DNA of 58,579 nucleotides from Lachnospiraceae bacterium (GCA_015057555.1 SVEC01000019.1:1-58579); one strand, 5' to 3'. Shown: positions 50,060 to 58,032, numbered from the stretch's first letter. The notes: generated from the letters alone by a model not told the origin. Program-made: numbers and translations.

Positions 50060-50635
50060 ATGAACCAAAGACCAGATTTAAACACAAAACTAGATGCAGA
50101 AACCTTTCAAAACTATTACTACTTAAAGGAAGAGTTAGTTAGTTTTTGCAGAGAAAACAATTTGCCTGTGTCAGGCGGAAAGCTGGAGCTTACAGATAGA
50201 ATTGCATGCTTTTTAGATACAGGGAAGGTGTTAGAGACATCTACCAAAAGAAAAGCAACAGTAGATGTTGGTGTAATTACTGAGGATACAGTTATAGAAG
50301 CTAATATTGTATGTTCTGAAAAGCATAGGGCATTTTTTAAAGAGAAAATCGGTAAAAGCTTTTCCTTTAATGTTGGGTTTCAAAAATGGTTAAAGGCTAA
50401 TGCGGGGAAAACTTATGGGGATGCAATCAATGCCTACTATGAGATTTTAGAAGAGAAGAAAAAAGGGAAAACAACTATAGATAAGCAGTTTGAATATAAT
50501 ACATATATTCGTGATTTCTTTGAGGACAATCAGGGAAGAAGCTTGGAGGAAGCTATTGCTTGCTGGAAATATAAAAAGAGCTTACCAGGACATAATGGTT
50601 ATGAGAGATCGGATCTGAAAGCATTGAATAGGTAA
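50060..50635 (+). CDS. SAP domain / DUF6434-like protein
   Basis: A 191-residue protein. Residues 20-58 fit a SAP-type nucleic-acid-binding helix pair (YLKEELVSFCRENNLPVSGGK then LTDRIACFLDTGK). The C-terminal part (about 95-150) has HRAFFKEKIGKSFSFNV and FQKWLKANAGKTYGDAI, matching a family I recall as DUF6434. It is co-transcribed with the KilA-N gene behind the SOS boxes, so both should be made after DNA damage. The role is not known; binding to DNA near damage or phage DNA is one idea. A terminator follows. Confidence 0.8.
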   Translation: MNQRPDLNTKLDAETFQNYYYLKEELVSFCRENNLPVSGGKLELTDRIACFLDTGKVLETSTKRKATVDVGVITEDTVIEANIVCSEKHRAFFKEKIGKSFSFNVGFQKWLKANAGKTYGDAINAYYEILEEKKKGKTTIDKQFEYNTYIRDFFEDNQGRSLEEAIACWKYKKSLPGHNGYERSDLKALNR

Positions 50636-50660
50636 CGGGCTTGTTATGATAAATATATTT

Positions 50661-50688
50661 AGAACCACAACTTTGTGGTTCTTTTTTT
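50661..50688 (+). terminator. Intrinsic terminator
   Basis: AGAACCACAA pairs with TTGTGGTTCT, followed by seven T in a row (50661-50688). Confidence 0.92.
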
Positions 50689-50691
50689 GTC

Positions 50692-50739
50692 TTGACAGCT
50701 AATTTGGATTAGCCTATAATAAAGCTAATTCAAATTAGC
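50692..50739 (+). promoter_or_regulatory. tetR promoter with tandem operators
   Basis: Perfect TTGACA (50692-50697), 17-base spacer, TATAAT (50715-50720). Palindromes GCTAATTTGGATTAGC (50698-50713) and GCTAATTCAAATTAGC (50724-50739) share GCTAAT-N4-ATTAGC; one fills the spacer and one covers the start. Confidence 0.85.
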
Positions 50740-50751
50740 CAAGGAGATACT

Positions 50752-51363
50752 ATGGATACAAAGAAAAAGATATTAGATGTTGCATTGACTTTATTTTCAG
50801 AGAAGGGATATGGAAATGTTTTTGTAGGACACATAGCGGAAGGTGTGGGGATCAAGGCTCCATCCTTATATAAGCATTATAAAAGTAAGCAGGACATATT
50901 TGAGGCAATCCTAGAAGAGATGCGTAATAGATATGATAAGGAAGCGGCTTATCTGAATATAAGTGGTAATGACTCTGTCTTGGATGCTGACACATTTGCA
51001 AGGATTTCTGAGGATGAATTAGTGAAGATAGGTATGGGACTTTTTCATTTCTTTTTGCATGACGAGTATGAATGTAAATTTAGAAAAATGCTTACCATAG
51101 AACAGTTTTCGAATGGTGAATTGGCCCAGATACTTTCACATCAATATATAGACGAACCCCTAAAATATCAGACAGGATTGTTCCAGATGATATTGATGCA
51201 GGGGCAGATGAAAAAGAAAGAAGAACGAATTATGGCATTGCAGTTTTATTCGCCAATATATTTGTTGCTAACATTATGTGATAGAGAGCCACAAAGAGAG
51301 GATGAGGCACTGCAGCTATTAGTGAAGCATATTAGACAGTTTAACAGAATGTACAAGGAGTAA
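50752..51363 (+). CDS. TetR family transcriptional regulator
   Basis: A 203-residue repressor. The N-terminal helix-turn-helix is KKKILDVALTLFSEKGYGNVFVGHIAEGVGIKAPSLYKHYKSK, given here by its ends KKKILDVALTLF and SLYKHYKSK. The C-terminal ligand domain is divergent, as usual. Two identical-core operators in the promoter mean autorepression. The next gene starts 6 bases after the stop, so the flavin reductase and probably the methyltransferase are controlled with it. AAGGAG precedes the ATG. Confidence 0.92.
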   Translation: MDTKKKILDVALTLFSEKGYGNVFVGHIAEGVGIKAPSLYKHYKSKQDIFEAILEEMRNRYDKEAAYLNISGNDSVLDADTFARISEDELVKIGMGLFHFFLHDEYECKFRKMLTIEQFSNGELAQILSHQYIDEPLKYQTGLFQMILMQGQMKKKEERIMALQFYSPIYLLLTLCDREPQREDEALQLLVKHIRQFNRMYKE

Positions 51364-51369
51364 GAAAAT

Positions 51370-52065
51370 ATGAAGGTTGTAATAATACATGGTCAAAATC
51401 ACAAGGGAAGCAGTTATAATATTGGTAGAATGATAGCTAATAAAATATGTGGTGAAGAAGCTATAACAGAATTTTTCCTTCCTAGGGACTTGAATCATTT
51501 TTGCTTGGGATGTTATGCTTGTATAGACGATGATACAAGATGTCCATTCTATGAGGAAAAGAATAAGATTATGTCTGCGGTGGAAGCTGCAGATGTATTA
51601 ATATTTACCACACCTACATATTGCATGAGAGCATCTGCGCCTATGAAGAGCTTTATTGATTTGACCTTTAATTATTGGATGGTGCACAGACCAAGAAAAT
51701 GCATGTTTACTAAGAAAGCTATTGTGGTGTCAACTGCGGCTGGAAGTGGCACAAAGTCAGCTATTAAGGACATAACAAATACATTGCTTTACTGGGGCGT
51801 TCCATATGTATTATCCTATGGTATTAGCGTTCAGGCTATGAATTGGAATGCAGTTGCAGATAAGAAAAAGGAAAAAATAGAAAAAGATACAACAAAGATT
51901 GCTGATAAGGTCTTGAAGAAAAAACAAGTGAAGGCAGGGATTAAAACAAAGACTTTATTTATGATGATGAGAATGATGCAGAAAATGGGCTGGGGCTCAA
52001 GTGCTACAGAGAAAGAATATTGGGAACAAAAGGGTTGGCTGGATAAAGGAAGACCTTGGAAGTAA
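51370..52065 (+). CDS. NAD(P)H-dependent FMN oxidoreductase
   Basis: A flavodoxin-fold reductase of 231 residues. VVIIHGQNHKGSSYNIGRMI is the FMN phosphate loop, FCLGCYACIDDDTRCPF a Cys-rich segment typical of iron-sulfur flavoprotein-like members, and FTTPTYCMRASAPMKSFID the isoalloxazine contact. The region RKCMFTKKAIVVSTAAGSG continues the fold. It is directly behind tetR (6-base gap) and thus likely induced by the same ligand. The C-terminal 35 residues (MMMRMMQKMGW) extend beyond the core. Electron acceptor unknown; quinone or xenobiotic reduction is plausible. Confidence 0.85.
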   Translation: MKVVIIHGQNHKGSSYNIGRMIANKICGEEAITEFFLPRDLNHFCLGCYACIDDDTRCPFYEEKNKIMSAVEAADVLIFTTPTYCMRASAPMKSFIDLTFNYWMVHRPRKCMFTKKAIVVSTAAGSGTKSAIKDITNTLLYWGVPYVLSYGISVQAMNWNAVADKKKEKIEKDTTKIADKVLKKKQVKAGIKTKTLFMMMRMMQKMGWGSSATEKEYWEQKGWLDKGRPWK

Positions 52066-52101
52066 ATAATTGAGATTTTAAATTTCAAAGGAGAATTTTA
52101 C

Positions 52102-52860
52102 ATGAATATAACTCAGACATTTTATAATAATCTAGCAACAAAATATGATAAGCTATTTTTCGACTGGCAGGGAACTACCAGAGAACAGGCGGAAATTCTA
52201 GATAAGATATTTAAGAGTAATGGATTTGACCGCTCAGCAAAAGTCTTAGACTGTGCCTGTGGCATAGGAACGCAGGCTATTGGAATAGCTGCGTTAGGAT
52301 ACAATGTAACGGCTTCCGATATAAGTGATGGAGAGCTTGTGGAAGCTGAAAAAAGAGCTATAGAGAATAAAGTGGATATAAGCTTTAAGCATGCAGATTT
52401 CTGCGCATTAGCGGGCACATTTACAGAGAAGTTTGATATTATTATTGCAATGGATAATGCATTGCCACATATGCTGACAAGTGAGGATTTGGAAAGTGCC
52501 ATAAAGAGCATAGTTAATCAACTTAAGGTAGATGGTATATTTGTTGCAAGTATAAGAGATTATGACAGCATATTAATGGATAAGCCGTCCTACTCCCCGC
52601 CTTATATTCATAAAAATGATAAGGGGCAGAGAGTTTCCTTCCAAACCTGGGAGTGGAAGGATGATATCTACAAGCTTATTCAGTACATAGTTGAGGACGA
52701 AGATGAATTGCAAGTAAGCAAGTTTGAATGTGAGTATAGAGCAACCACTAGAGAAGAGATGACAAAGCTATTGCTTGCTTACGGATGTAGCAAGGTGGAG
52801 TGGAAATTTCCTGAGGAGACAGGCTTTTACCAGCCTATAGTGGTGGCTAGAAAAGGATAG
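52102..52860 (+). CDS. Class I SAM-dependent methyltransferase
   Basis: A 252-residue methyltransferase. Motif I is VLDCACGIGTQAIGIAALG at about 50-68, the acidic loop ending strand 2 is ASDISDGELVEAEKRA, and motif IV is DIIIAMDNALPHM at about 113-125. The fold resembles glycine N-methyltransferase-like small-molecule enzymes. It follows the flavin reductase by 36 bases with AAGGAGA before its ATG, so it could be part of the TetR-controlled unit. The methyl acceptor cannot be told. Confidence 0.85.
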   Translation: MNITQTFYNNLATKYDKLFFDWQGTTREQAEILDKIFKSNGFDRSAKVLDCACGIGTQAIGIAALGYNVTASDISDGELVEAEKRAIENKVDISFKHADFCALAGTFTEKFDIIIAMDNALPHMLTSEDLESAIKSIVNQLKVDGIFVASIRDYDSILMDKPSYSPPYIHKNDKGQRVSFQTWEWKDDIYKLIQYIVEDEDELQVSKFECEYRATTREEMTKLLLAYGCSKVEWKFPEETGFYQPIVVARKG

Positions 52861-52888
52861 ATTTAAGTTAGGATGGAGGTATAGCGTG

Positions 52889-53284
52889 ATGGACAAGGTT
52901 TGGACCGAAATGTATGAAGCAGCCAAGGCTGTTTTAGGTGGAAGGACGATTTCTGATTATGTTACTGCTGGAGAGGTTTCCGCAGCAGTTTTATCAAAGT
53001 CAGGAAAGATATATACAGGTGTATGTATCGACACATGTTCTACACTAGGAATATGTGCAGAGAGGAATGCCATTTTCAATATGATTACCAATGGAGAGTA
53101 TGAGATTGCAAGAGTATTATGCATTCCGCCTAATGAGGGAAAAGGAGCACCATGTGGCGCCTGTCGCGAATTAATGACTCAGCTTATGCCAGGAAAGTAT
53201 AAGGATATAGAGATTATGATTGATTATGCAGAAGGCAGGGTTATGACTTTAGGGGAGCTAACTCCAGAGTGGTGGATTGATTAA
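52889..53284 (+). CDS. Cytidine deaminase-like protein
   Basis: A zinc-dependent deaminase-fold protein of 131 residues. The zinc and catalytic motifs are ICAERNAI (Cys, Glu) at about 57-64 and PCGACRELM at about 88-96. It resembles the blasticidin-S deaminase/cytidine deaminase group; the C-terminal TPEWWID differs from classic CDA. GGAGG precedes both a GTG (52886) and the ATG (52889); the ATG is chosen. It lies 28 bases behind the methyltransferase gene. The substrate may be a free nucleoside or an antibiotic. Confidence 0.85.
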   Translation: MDKVWTEMYEAAKAVLGGRTISDYVTAGEVSAAVLSKSGKIYTGVCIDTCSTLGICAERNAIFNMITNGEYEIARVLCIPPNEGKGAPCGACRELMTQLMPGKYKDIEIMIDYAEGRVMTLGELTPEWWID

Positions 53285-53303
53285 TGACATACAGTTTCCA
53301 CCT

Positions 53304-53354
53304 GACAAATGATGTCTAGTTGGTAAAAATACGGCATTTCTCGCTTTGTGTCGT
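53304..53354 (+). promoter_or_regulatory. Paired-hairpin element upstream of XRE gene, copy 1
   Basis: GACA/TGTC (53304-53307, 53313-53316) is followed by ACGGCA/TGTCGT (53331-53336, 53349-53354) with a 12-base loop. The second stem and flanking AAAATACGGCAT are shared with 58127-58175 upstream of the paralogous gene. Confidence 0.55.
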
Positions 53355-53404
53355 GTTTTTATAATGGTGGATTAAGTATTCTGTCTGTGAAAGGAGGTAA
53401 CAAC

Positions 53405-54076
53405 ATGGACCAAAAGAAAACAGGTCTTTTTTTAAGAGAGCTTCGTAAGGAGAAGGAGCTTACACAAGAACAGCTGGCGGAGCAGTTTAATGTATCAAGT
53501 AGAACTGTGTCACGCTGGGAAACTGGATCTAATATGCCTGATTTAAGTGTGCTTGTTGAACTGTCAGACTTTTATCAGGTGGATATTAAGGAAATCATTG
53601 ATGGAGAAAGGAAAAGCGAGAATATGAATGAGGAAACAAGGGAGACATTGGTAAAGGTGGCGGAGTACACCGAAGAAGATAAGAAAGTACAGCATTATAA
53701 GATGAGAAAAATAATAGGTGGAGTGCTTATGGGATTTGGAGCATTTTTGGCTATTTCTGCATTGACCATATTTCCACCAGATAGTAGCTGGGGCTCCATA
53801 TATTCTGTTATCGGAGCCATAATAATATCAGCAGGAGTGTATCAACTGATTTGTAGGAACAAATTTAAGCTATTATATTCAATAGGGTGCTTTATACTTA
53901 TGTTCACATTGTTGATATTTACAGATTACTTAGGAGTAAGATTTGGGAATCAGGTTCCTAGATTTGCTTATTCAAAGGAGTGGAGTGATGATGAGATTGT
54001 ATATAAAGCTCCATTTTATAAAGTGATTTGGCACAATCCTGATACTGAAAATGAATATATCGAGTTAATTGATTAG
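53405..54076 (+). CDS. XRE regulator with C-terminal membrane domain
   Basis: A 223-residue protein. Residues 1-65 are an XRE helix-turn-helix (FLRELRKEKELTQEQLAEQF and VSSRTVSRWETGSNMPD). A linker to about 100 leads to three membrane helices (about 104-123, 130-150, 155-175) and a short polar tail. The layout implies a membrane-tethered regulator that senses a membrane or extracellular cue. The true start is the ATG at 53405 with AAAGGAGG about 7 bases upstream. A paralogue begins at 58225, with the same start MDQKK and the same upstream hairpins. Target genes unknown. Confidence 0.85.
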   Translation: MDQKKTGLFLRELRKEKELTQEQLAEQFNVSSRTVSRWETGSNMPDLSVLVELSDFYQVDIKEIIDGERKSENMNEETRETLVKVAEYTEEDKKVQHYKMRKIIGGVLMGFGAFLAISALTIFPPDSSWGSIYSVIGAIIISAGVYQLICRNKFKLLYSIGCFILMFTLLIFTDYLGVRFGNQVPRFAYSKEWSDDEIVYKAPFYKVIWHNPDTENEYIELID

Positions 54077-54095
54077 TGATAATATGAACATAGTG

Positions 54096-54135
54096 ACACC
54101 TACGAAGAACGTTACAGTTTTTCGTAGGTGTTTTG
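54096..54135 (+). terminator. Intrinsic terminator
   Basis: ACACCTACGAA (54096-54106) pairs with TTCGTAGGTGT (54121-54131), followed by TTTG. Confidence 0.85.
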
Positions 54136-54165
54136 TAATTTATTCCTGCTAGTATGCATTTTGTT

Positions 54166-54202
54166 CCATTTGTATTGCCATTTATAACTAATGTGCTATC
54201 AT
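54166..54202 (+). promoter_or_regulatory. Promoter with direct repeats, possible LytTR site
   Basis: CCATTT occurs at 54166-54171 and 54178-54183, 12 bases apart, overlapping TTGCCA (54175-54180). TATCAT (54197-54202) follows at 16 bases. LytTR regulators bind direct repeats, so this may be an autoregulatory site. Confidence 0.35.
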
Positions 54203-54221
54203 AATCACTGGAGGTGGGGAG

Positions 54222-54668
54222 ATGAAAATTAAGTTAAGGCTTAACAAAATAACAAAAGAATCTATACAAGATAAATTAAAAGAAAAAAATATAGAAGTAT
54301 CAGAAGAATCCAAGCTTATATTAACTGAGGAGGATTATGTAGGAGATACACTTGAGTGCAGAGATGAGGAAGGAATTGTAATTGTTAATACTGAGGATAT
54401 TTGTTACATAGAATCTGTGGCGCATGATGTATACGTACATATTGATAATATGACATATAAAACAAAGCTACGTATATATCAGTTAGAGAAGCTGCTTCCT
54501 TCGGATAGATTTATAAGAATCAGTAATTCAATCATTATCAAGAAGAATTCTATTCGTCACATAAAGCCTGCCTTAAGCTGTAAGTTTTATCTTACATTGA
54601 CAAATGGTGATGTAGTTGATGTGACAAGAACCTATTACTATAAGTTTAAGGAATTCTACGGGATTTAG
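54222..54668 (+). CDS. LytTR DNA-binding protein
   Basis: A 148-residue regulator with a LytTR domain from about 55 to 148: ICYIESVAHDVYVHIDNMTYKT, LEKLLPSDRFIRISNSIIIKKNSIRHI and the closing LTNGDVVDVTRTYYYKF (given in part). The N-terminal 50 residues are a small unrelated domain. There is no receiver domain, so it is not a classic two-component regulator; a membrane partner would sense. The following membrane protein gene starts 12 bases after its stop and is that likely partner. GGAGGTG precedes the ATG. Confidence 0.85.
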   Translation: MKIKLRLNKITKESIQDKLKEKNIEVSEESKLILTEEDYVGDTLECRDEEGIVIVNTEDICYIESVAHDVYVHIDNMTYKTKLRIYQLEKLLPSDRFIRISNSIIIKKNSIRHIKPALSCKFYLTLTNGDVVDVTRTYYYKFKEFYGI

Positions 54669-54680
54669 GAGGTGTTCTTT

Positions 54681-55451
54681 ATGTTTGGTTTGGCTCATAT
54701 AACGCTTTTGATGGTTGTACTGATAATAGCAACTATCTTCGTCTATAAAATCTATTATACCTATAAGATAAATAAAAAAATACAGTCAGGAGAGATTACA
54801 GGAAAAAAGCTTGTGGATGTATCTAAGATGGTTATGATAGCTGTAATTACCGGGTTAGTGATTTATGCAGGAATACTTATGTATATAGTTGATGACTATG
54901 CAACCAGGGATATTAGTGTTCCTAGGAATAATTATGCGGTGATTGATATCGCTGATGAAAATGCATATGAATACATTTCCTATTTTGGAAATGTGGAGTT
55001 AATCGATGCGTCCTATGCAAAGGTATACAATAAGGATGAAAATGTTGGCTATAACAAAGAAATTGTTGAGTCAGGAGATTATAGATTTACAGTCTTTACC
55101 AGAAATTCAGAAGGTGATGATTTTCATCCGGATTTCCTGTGCTTTGTAGATTACACCGGCGGGGACATGGAAGAATATATGTGTTATAGCAAAGCCGGCT
55201 TTCAATCAATAGATTCAAAGGATGATCAATTCTATGGGGAAAGCTCAGGGTATATAAAGAGTAATTTGCTATATATTGGAAATCTGGATAAAGGATGTCA
55301 GTTTAATATTACAATGAGCTTGTTAAATGAAGATGGGGAAATAAAATATGATGAAGCTATGCAGCAGGCTTACAAGGAGGACAAAGGAGAATTTCCGGAT
55401 TCGGAGGAATATGCTGTTAAGGTAGGAAAAGTAAGTATTATAATCAAATAG
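54681..55451 (+). CDS. Membrane protein paired with LytTR regulator
   Basis: A 256-residue protein of unknown family. It has two membrane helices (about 3-22 and 50-73) and a C-terminal outer domain of about 175 residues, rich in Asp, Glu and Tyr. It does not look like DUF3021, the usual partner of stand-alone LytTR proteins. Adjacent placement (12-base gap, AGGAGG before the ATG) makes it a plausible sensor or inhibitor for the LytTR protein. A GTG nine bases upstream lies inside the ribosome binding site and is rejected. Confidence 0.65.
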   Translation: MFGLAHITLLMVVLIIATIFVYKIYYTYKINKKIQSGEITGKKLVDVSKMVMIAVITGLVIYAGILMYIVDDYATRDISVPRNNYAVIDIADENAYEYISYFGNVELIDASYAKVYNKDENVGYNKEIVESGDYRFTVFTRNSEGDDFHPDFLCFVDYTGGDMEEYMCYSKAGFQSIDSKDDQFYGESSGYIKSNLLYIGNLDKGCQFNITMSLLNEDGEIKYDEAMQQAYKEDKGEFPDSEEYAVKVGKVSIIIK

Positions 55452-55458
55452 TAGCGCA

Positions 55459-55492
55459 AGAGTGCCGTTTTTAAAACGAGCACTCTTTTTAT
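55459..55492 (+). terminator. Intrinsic terminator
   Basis: AAGAGTGC and GTTTT pair with AAAAC and GCACTCTT, followed by TTT. Confidence 0.85.
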
Positions 55493-55611
55493 TTCACATT
55501 ACGCACTTTTCGATGTGGGTCAAATGCCCTGTATTTTTTGTGTAAAAATAAGTTTGTCATGATATAATCGTTACAAAAAAGATGAGAAATTAAAGTTTTA
55601 CTTGAGTTCTA

Positions 55612-55658
55612 TTGAATTATTTGCAACAATGTGATAATATAAAAAGAACAGACGTTCG
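55612..55658 (+). promoter_or_regulatory. dinD promoter with LexA (SOS) box
   Basis: TTGAAT (55612-55617) and TAATAT (55635-55640) are 17 bases apart. AGAACAGACGTTCG (55645-55658) follows the -10 by four bases and carries GAAC-N4-GTTC. The rest of the 346-base gap to the gene holds no other clear feature. Confidence 0.7.
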
Positions 55659-55797
55659 CAAAAAAACAAGAGCGGATTTGTAATTAATGTATATTTCAAC
55701 AGAAATGGTGTTATACAGGTCTACATTTCAATTGTATACGGAAGAGGTTATTATGTGTAATCTTGGATGTATATGAGGAAGATAGGAGGTATTCATA

Positions 55798-56661
55798 GTG
55801 AAAGAATTAAAAGCGAGAGAGTATAAGCGCTTTGAGGATATAAAGCAAATTAGAGCAGACGGAACTGAATATTGGTCTGCTAGAGAGCTTGCACCTGCAT
55901 TAGAATACACTAAATGGGAGAATTTTCATAAAGTAATAAAGCGTGCAATGTTAGCTTGCGAAAACAGTGGAAGAAGTGTACAGGAATGTTTTCCTGAGGT
56001 CAGGAAAACATCAAATATGCCGAATGGTGGTACAAAATCTATAATTGATTATGAACTCACTAGATATGCATGCTATCTGATTGTGCAAAATGGTGATCCT
56101 AGAAAAGAAGTAATTGCATTGGGACAAACATATTTTGCAATCCAAACATATAGGCAAGAGGTGGCAGATCATTTCAATGAATTAGATGAAGATAGAAGAC
56201 GTTTGGTTGTACGAGGAGATATAAAGCAGTGGAATCAAATGCTTGCGGAAACTGCTCATAATGCTGGAGTAATTACGAATGAAGAATTTGCAATTTTTCA
56301 AAATGCTGGTTACATGGGATTGTATGGTGGGTTAGATGTTGATGATATTCATAAGAGAAAAAATCTTCAGGTCGGTCAAAAGATACTTGATTATATGGGT
56401 AGCACTGAGCTGATTGCTAATCTATTTAGAATTTCACAGACAGAAGAAAAATTAAGAAAAGATGAAGTGGATAATTCAAAAACAGCAACTTCTATTCACT
56501 ATTCTGTTGGTAAAGAAGTACGTGGTGCAATAGAAAAAATTGGTGGCACAATGCCTGAGGATTTACCAACGCCTGAGAAAAGCATACAAGAAATTGAAAA
56601 AGAGCAGATGGCTCTATTAAAGGCAAAAGCAAAAGCAGGAAAACTGATGCTTGATGAGTAG
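55798..56661 (+). CDS. dinD: DNA damage-inducible protein D homologue
   Basis: The 287-residue protein matches DinD: EYWSARELAPALEYTKWENF near residue 20, ACENSGRSVQECFPEV and GGTKSIIDYELTRYACYLIVQNGDP (in parts) at about 80-105, then LGQTYFAIQTYRQE. In E. coli DinD is SOS-induced and inhibits RecA strand exchange. The predicted LexA box upstream agrees. The start is a GTG with AGGAGG about 8 bases upstream. The leader from the predicted start to the gene is about 150 nt. Role in this host inferred. Confidence 0.9.
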   Translation: MKELKAREYKRFEDIKQIRADGTEYWSARELAPALEYTKWENFHKVIKRAMLACENSGRSVQECFPEVRKTSNMPNGGTKSIIDYELTRYACYLIVQNGDPRKEVIALGQTYFAIQTYRQEVADHFNELDEDRRRLVVRGDIKQWNQMLAETAHNAGVITNEEFAIFQNAGYMGLYGGLDVDDIHKRKNLQVGQKILDYMGSTELIANLFRISQTEEKLRKDEVDNSKTATSIHYSVGKEVRGAIEKIGGTMPEDLPTPEKSIQEIEKEQMALLKAKAKAGKLMLDE

Positions 56662-56689
56662 GTGGATTTGAATTATAAGGAGAAAAAAT

Positions 56690-57193
56690 ATGATTAGAAT
56701 AAGACCATATAAAGCTACAGATGCAAACATCATATTATCCTGGTGCCAGGATGAAAGAGCATTTTATCAGTGGTCCGCAGGGGTGATGGGAGAATATCCT
56801 ATTACAAATGATGAATTTGCATTTGTGGAAAATTTAATGCCATTTACTGCATTTGATGAGAAAGGAATTCTGGGCTTTTTTACATTTCGAAATCCTGGCG
56901 AATCAACAGATGAGCTACGTATGGGATTTGTAATTGTGGATTCAGGTAAGCGTGGTGAAGGATATGGAAAAGCTATGATTCAACAAGGATTAAAATATGC
57001 TTTCGAAATATATGGTGCCCAAAGAGTATCCCTAGGTGTATTTGAAAATAATGCTTCTGCTTATTTTTGCTACAAAGCGGTTGGATTTGAGGATGTAATT
57101 CTTGATGATATAGAAACATATAGTGTTTTAGGCGAAGAATGGAATTGTAAAGAAATGAAGATAGATAGTAAACTATTCGTAGACAACCAGTAA
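56690..57193 (+). CDS. GNAT family N-acetyltransferase
   Basis: A 167-residue acetyltransferase. The acetyl-CoA loop is RGEGYGKAMIQQGLKYAFE at about 88, with GFVIVDSGKRGEG before it and GVFENNASAYFCYKAVGFED after it, all typical of GNAT. The N-terminus IRIRPYKATDAN resembles small-molecule and ribosomal-protein acetyltransferases. It starts 28 bases after dinD, with GGAGAAAA before its ATG, so it may share the SOS-controlled transcript. Substrate unknown. Confidence 0.88.
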   Translation: MIRIRPYKATDANIILSWCQDERAFYQWSAGVMGEYPITNDEFAFVENLMPFTAFDEKGILGFFTFRNPGESTDELRMGFVIVDSGKRGEGYGKAMIQQGLKYAFEIYGAQRVSLGVFENNASAYFCYKAVGFEDVILDDIETYSVLGEEWNCKEMKIDSKLFVDNQ

Positions 57194-57217
57194 TAGCTGC
57201 TTTTTGGGAAGTAAACG

Positions 57218-57295
57218 ATGGGTATTTGTATGGTGATAATTCCTGTTATTATATTGATGGGAGCGTTTCTTGTTTTAGGCATATTTGCTGGATAA
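57218..57295 (+). CDS. Possible 25-residue hydrophobic peptide
   Basis: MGICMVIIPVIILMGAFLVL followed by GIFAG would form one membrane helix. GGGAAG is about 8 bases upstream, and a strong terminator lies 16 bases after the stop. It could be a small membrane protein or a toxin-like peptide. The reading frame is short enough to be chance. Confidence 0.4.
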   Translation: MGICMVIIPVIILMGAFLVLGIFAG

Positions 57296-57311
57296 TGGAA
57301 AATGATAGTAT

Positions 57312-57342
57312 ATGCAGAGCGTAAAATGCTCTGCATTTTTAA
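57312..57342 (+). terminator. Intrinsic terminator
   Basis: ATGCAGAGC (57312-57320) pairs with GCTCTGCAT (57328-57336), followed by TTTT. Confidence 0.85.
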
Positions 57343-57423
57343 TGCAATATAATATTTTGCGTGTTATAATGACGAATATAGGGAATTGTTAAAAAGGGAC
57401 TTTAGAAGAAAGGACGAGAAATT

Positions 57424-57708
57424 ATGAAAGAAGATATCAGTGTTTGTGGTATGGAATGTAATGTGTGTTATTGCTTTGGCAAAATGTGTAATGGGTGCAA
57501 CTCCTGTGAAGGAAAAGTATTTCACGCACCAGAAGGAAAAGCCTGTCCGATTTATGATTGTGTCAAAAACAAAAAATGTTTGCAAAATTGCGGGGAATGC
57601 GGAGAAGTACCTTGCAAGATATGGTTTGATACCAGAGATCCAAAGTTTTCAGACGATGAATTTAATGAAAATGTAGCTATGAGAGTGCAAGTATTGAAAG
57701 AGGAATAG
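57424..57708 (+). CDS. Cys-rich DUF3795-type protein
   Basis: A 94-residue protein with thirteen cysteines or so: VCGMECNVCYCFGKMCNGCNSCEG, then ACPIYDCVKNKKC and NCGECGEVPC, each part below full length here. The pattern matches DUF3795, a presumed zinc- or iron-binding family of anaerobes. The function of the family is not known. GGACGAG lies about 7 bases before the ATG. A TfoX-like gene begins 6 bases downstream, so the pair is probably co-transcribed. Confidence 0.85.
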   Translation: MKEDISVCGMECNVCYCFGKMCNGCNSCEGKVFHAPEGKACPIYDCVKNKKCLQNCGECGEVPCKIWFDTRDPKFSDDEFNENVAMRVQVLKEE

Positions 57709-57714
57709 GTGTTT

Positions 57715-58032
57715 ATGTCGAAGAATAAAGAACTTGCTAATTATATAATGGACCAACTATCTGATTTAGGAAATGTACGAAACATTCCTATGATGGGTGG
57801 GTATATTTTTTACTATAAAGAGCGGATATTTGGTGGGATTTATGGCAATGGTTTTCTTGTAAAGATTACTGAGGCTAGTAAAAAGCATATGCCAGATAGT
57901 GAACCTGAATTACCATATGAAGGTGCAAAACCTATGTTGCCAGTAACTATTTTAGATGATAGAACTGCGTTGCAAAATATGGTGGAAGAAATGTATGCAG
58001 AATTACCAGAGAGAAAAACTAGAAAAAAATGA
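57715..58032 (+). CDS. TfoX N-terminal domain protein
   Basis: A 105-residue protein with the TfoX/Sxy N-terminal fold: YIMDQLSDLGNVRNIPMMGGYIFY and ERIFGGIYGNGFLVKI (both in part), then the C-terminal PELPYEGAKPML. The N-terminal domain alone is common in Firmicutes and is not a proven competence factor. The ATG at 57715 is preferred to a GTG six bases upstream. Its stop is followed by a stem TCAGTAA/TTACTGA near 58050-58077 without a T tract. Role unknown. Confidence 0.85.
   Translation: MSKNKELANYIMDQLSDLGNVRNIPMMGGYIFYYKERIFGGIYGNGFLVKITEASKKHMPDSEPELPYEGAKPMLPVTILDDRTALQNMVEEMYAELPERKTRKK

Noticed and set aside
55752..55775. Seven-residue frame MCNLGCI before dinD
   Set aside because: No ribosome binding site at a suitable distance, and too short to judge.
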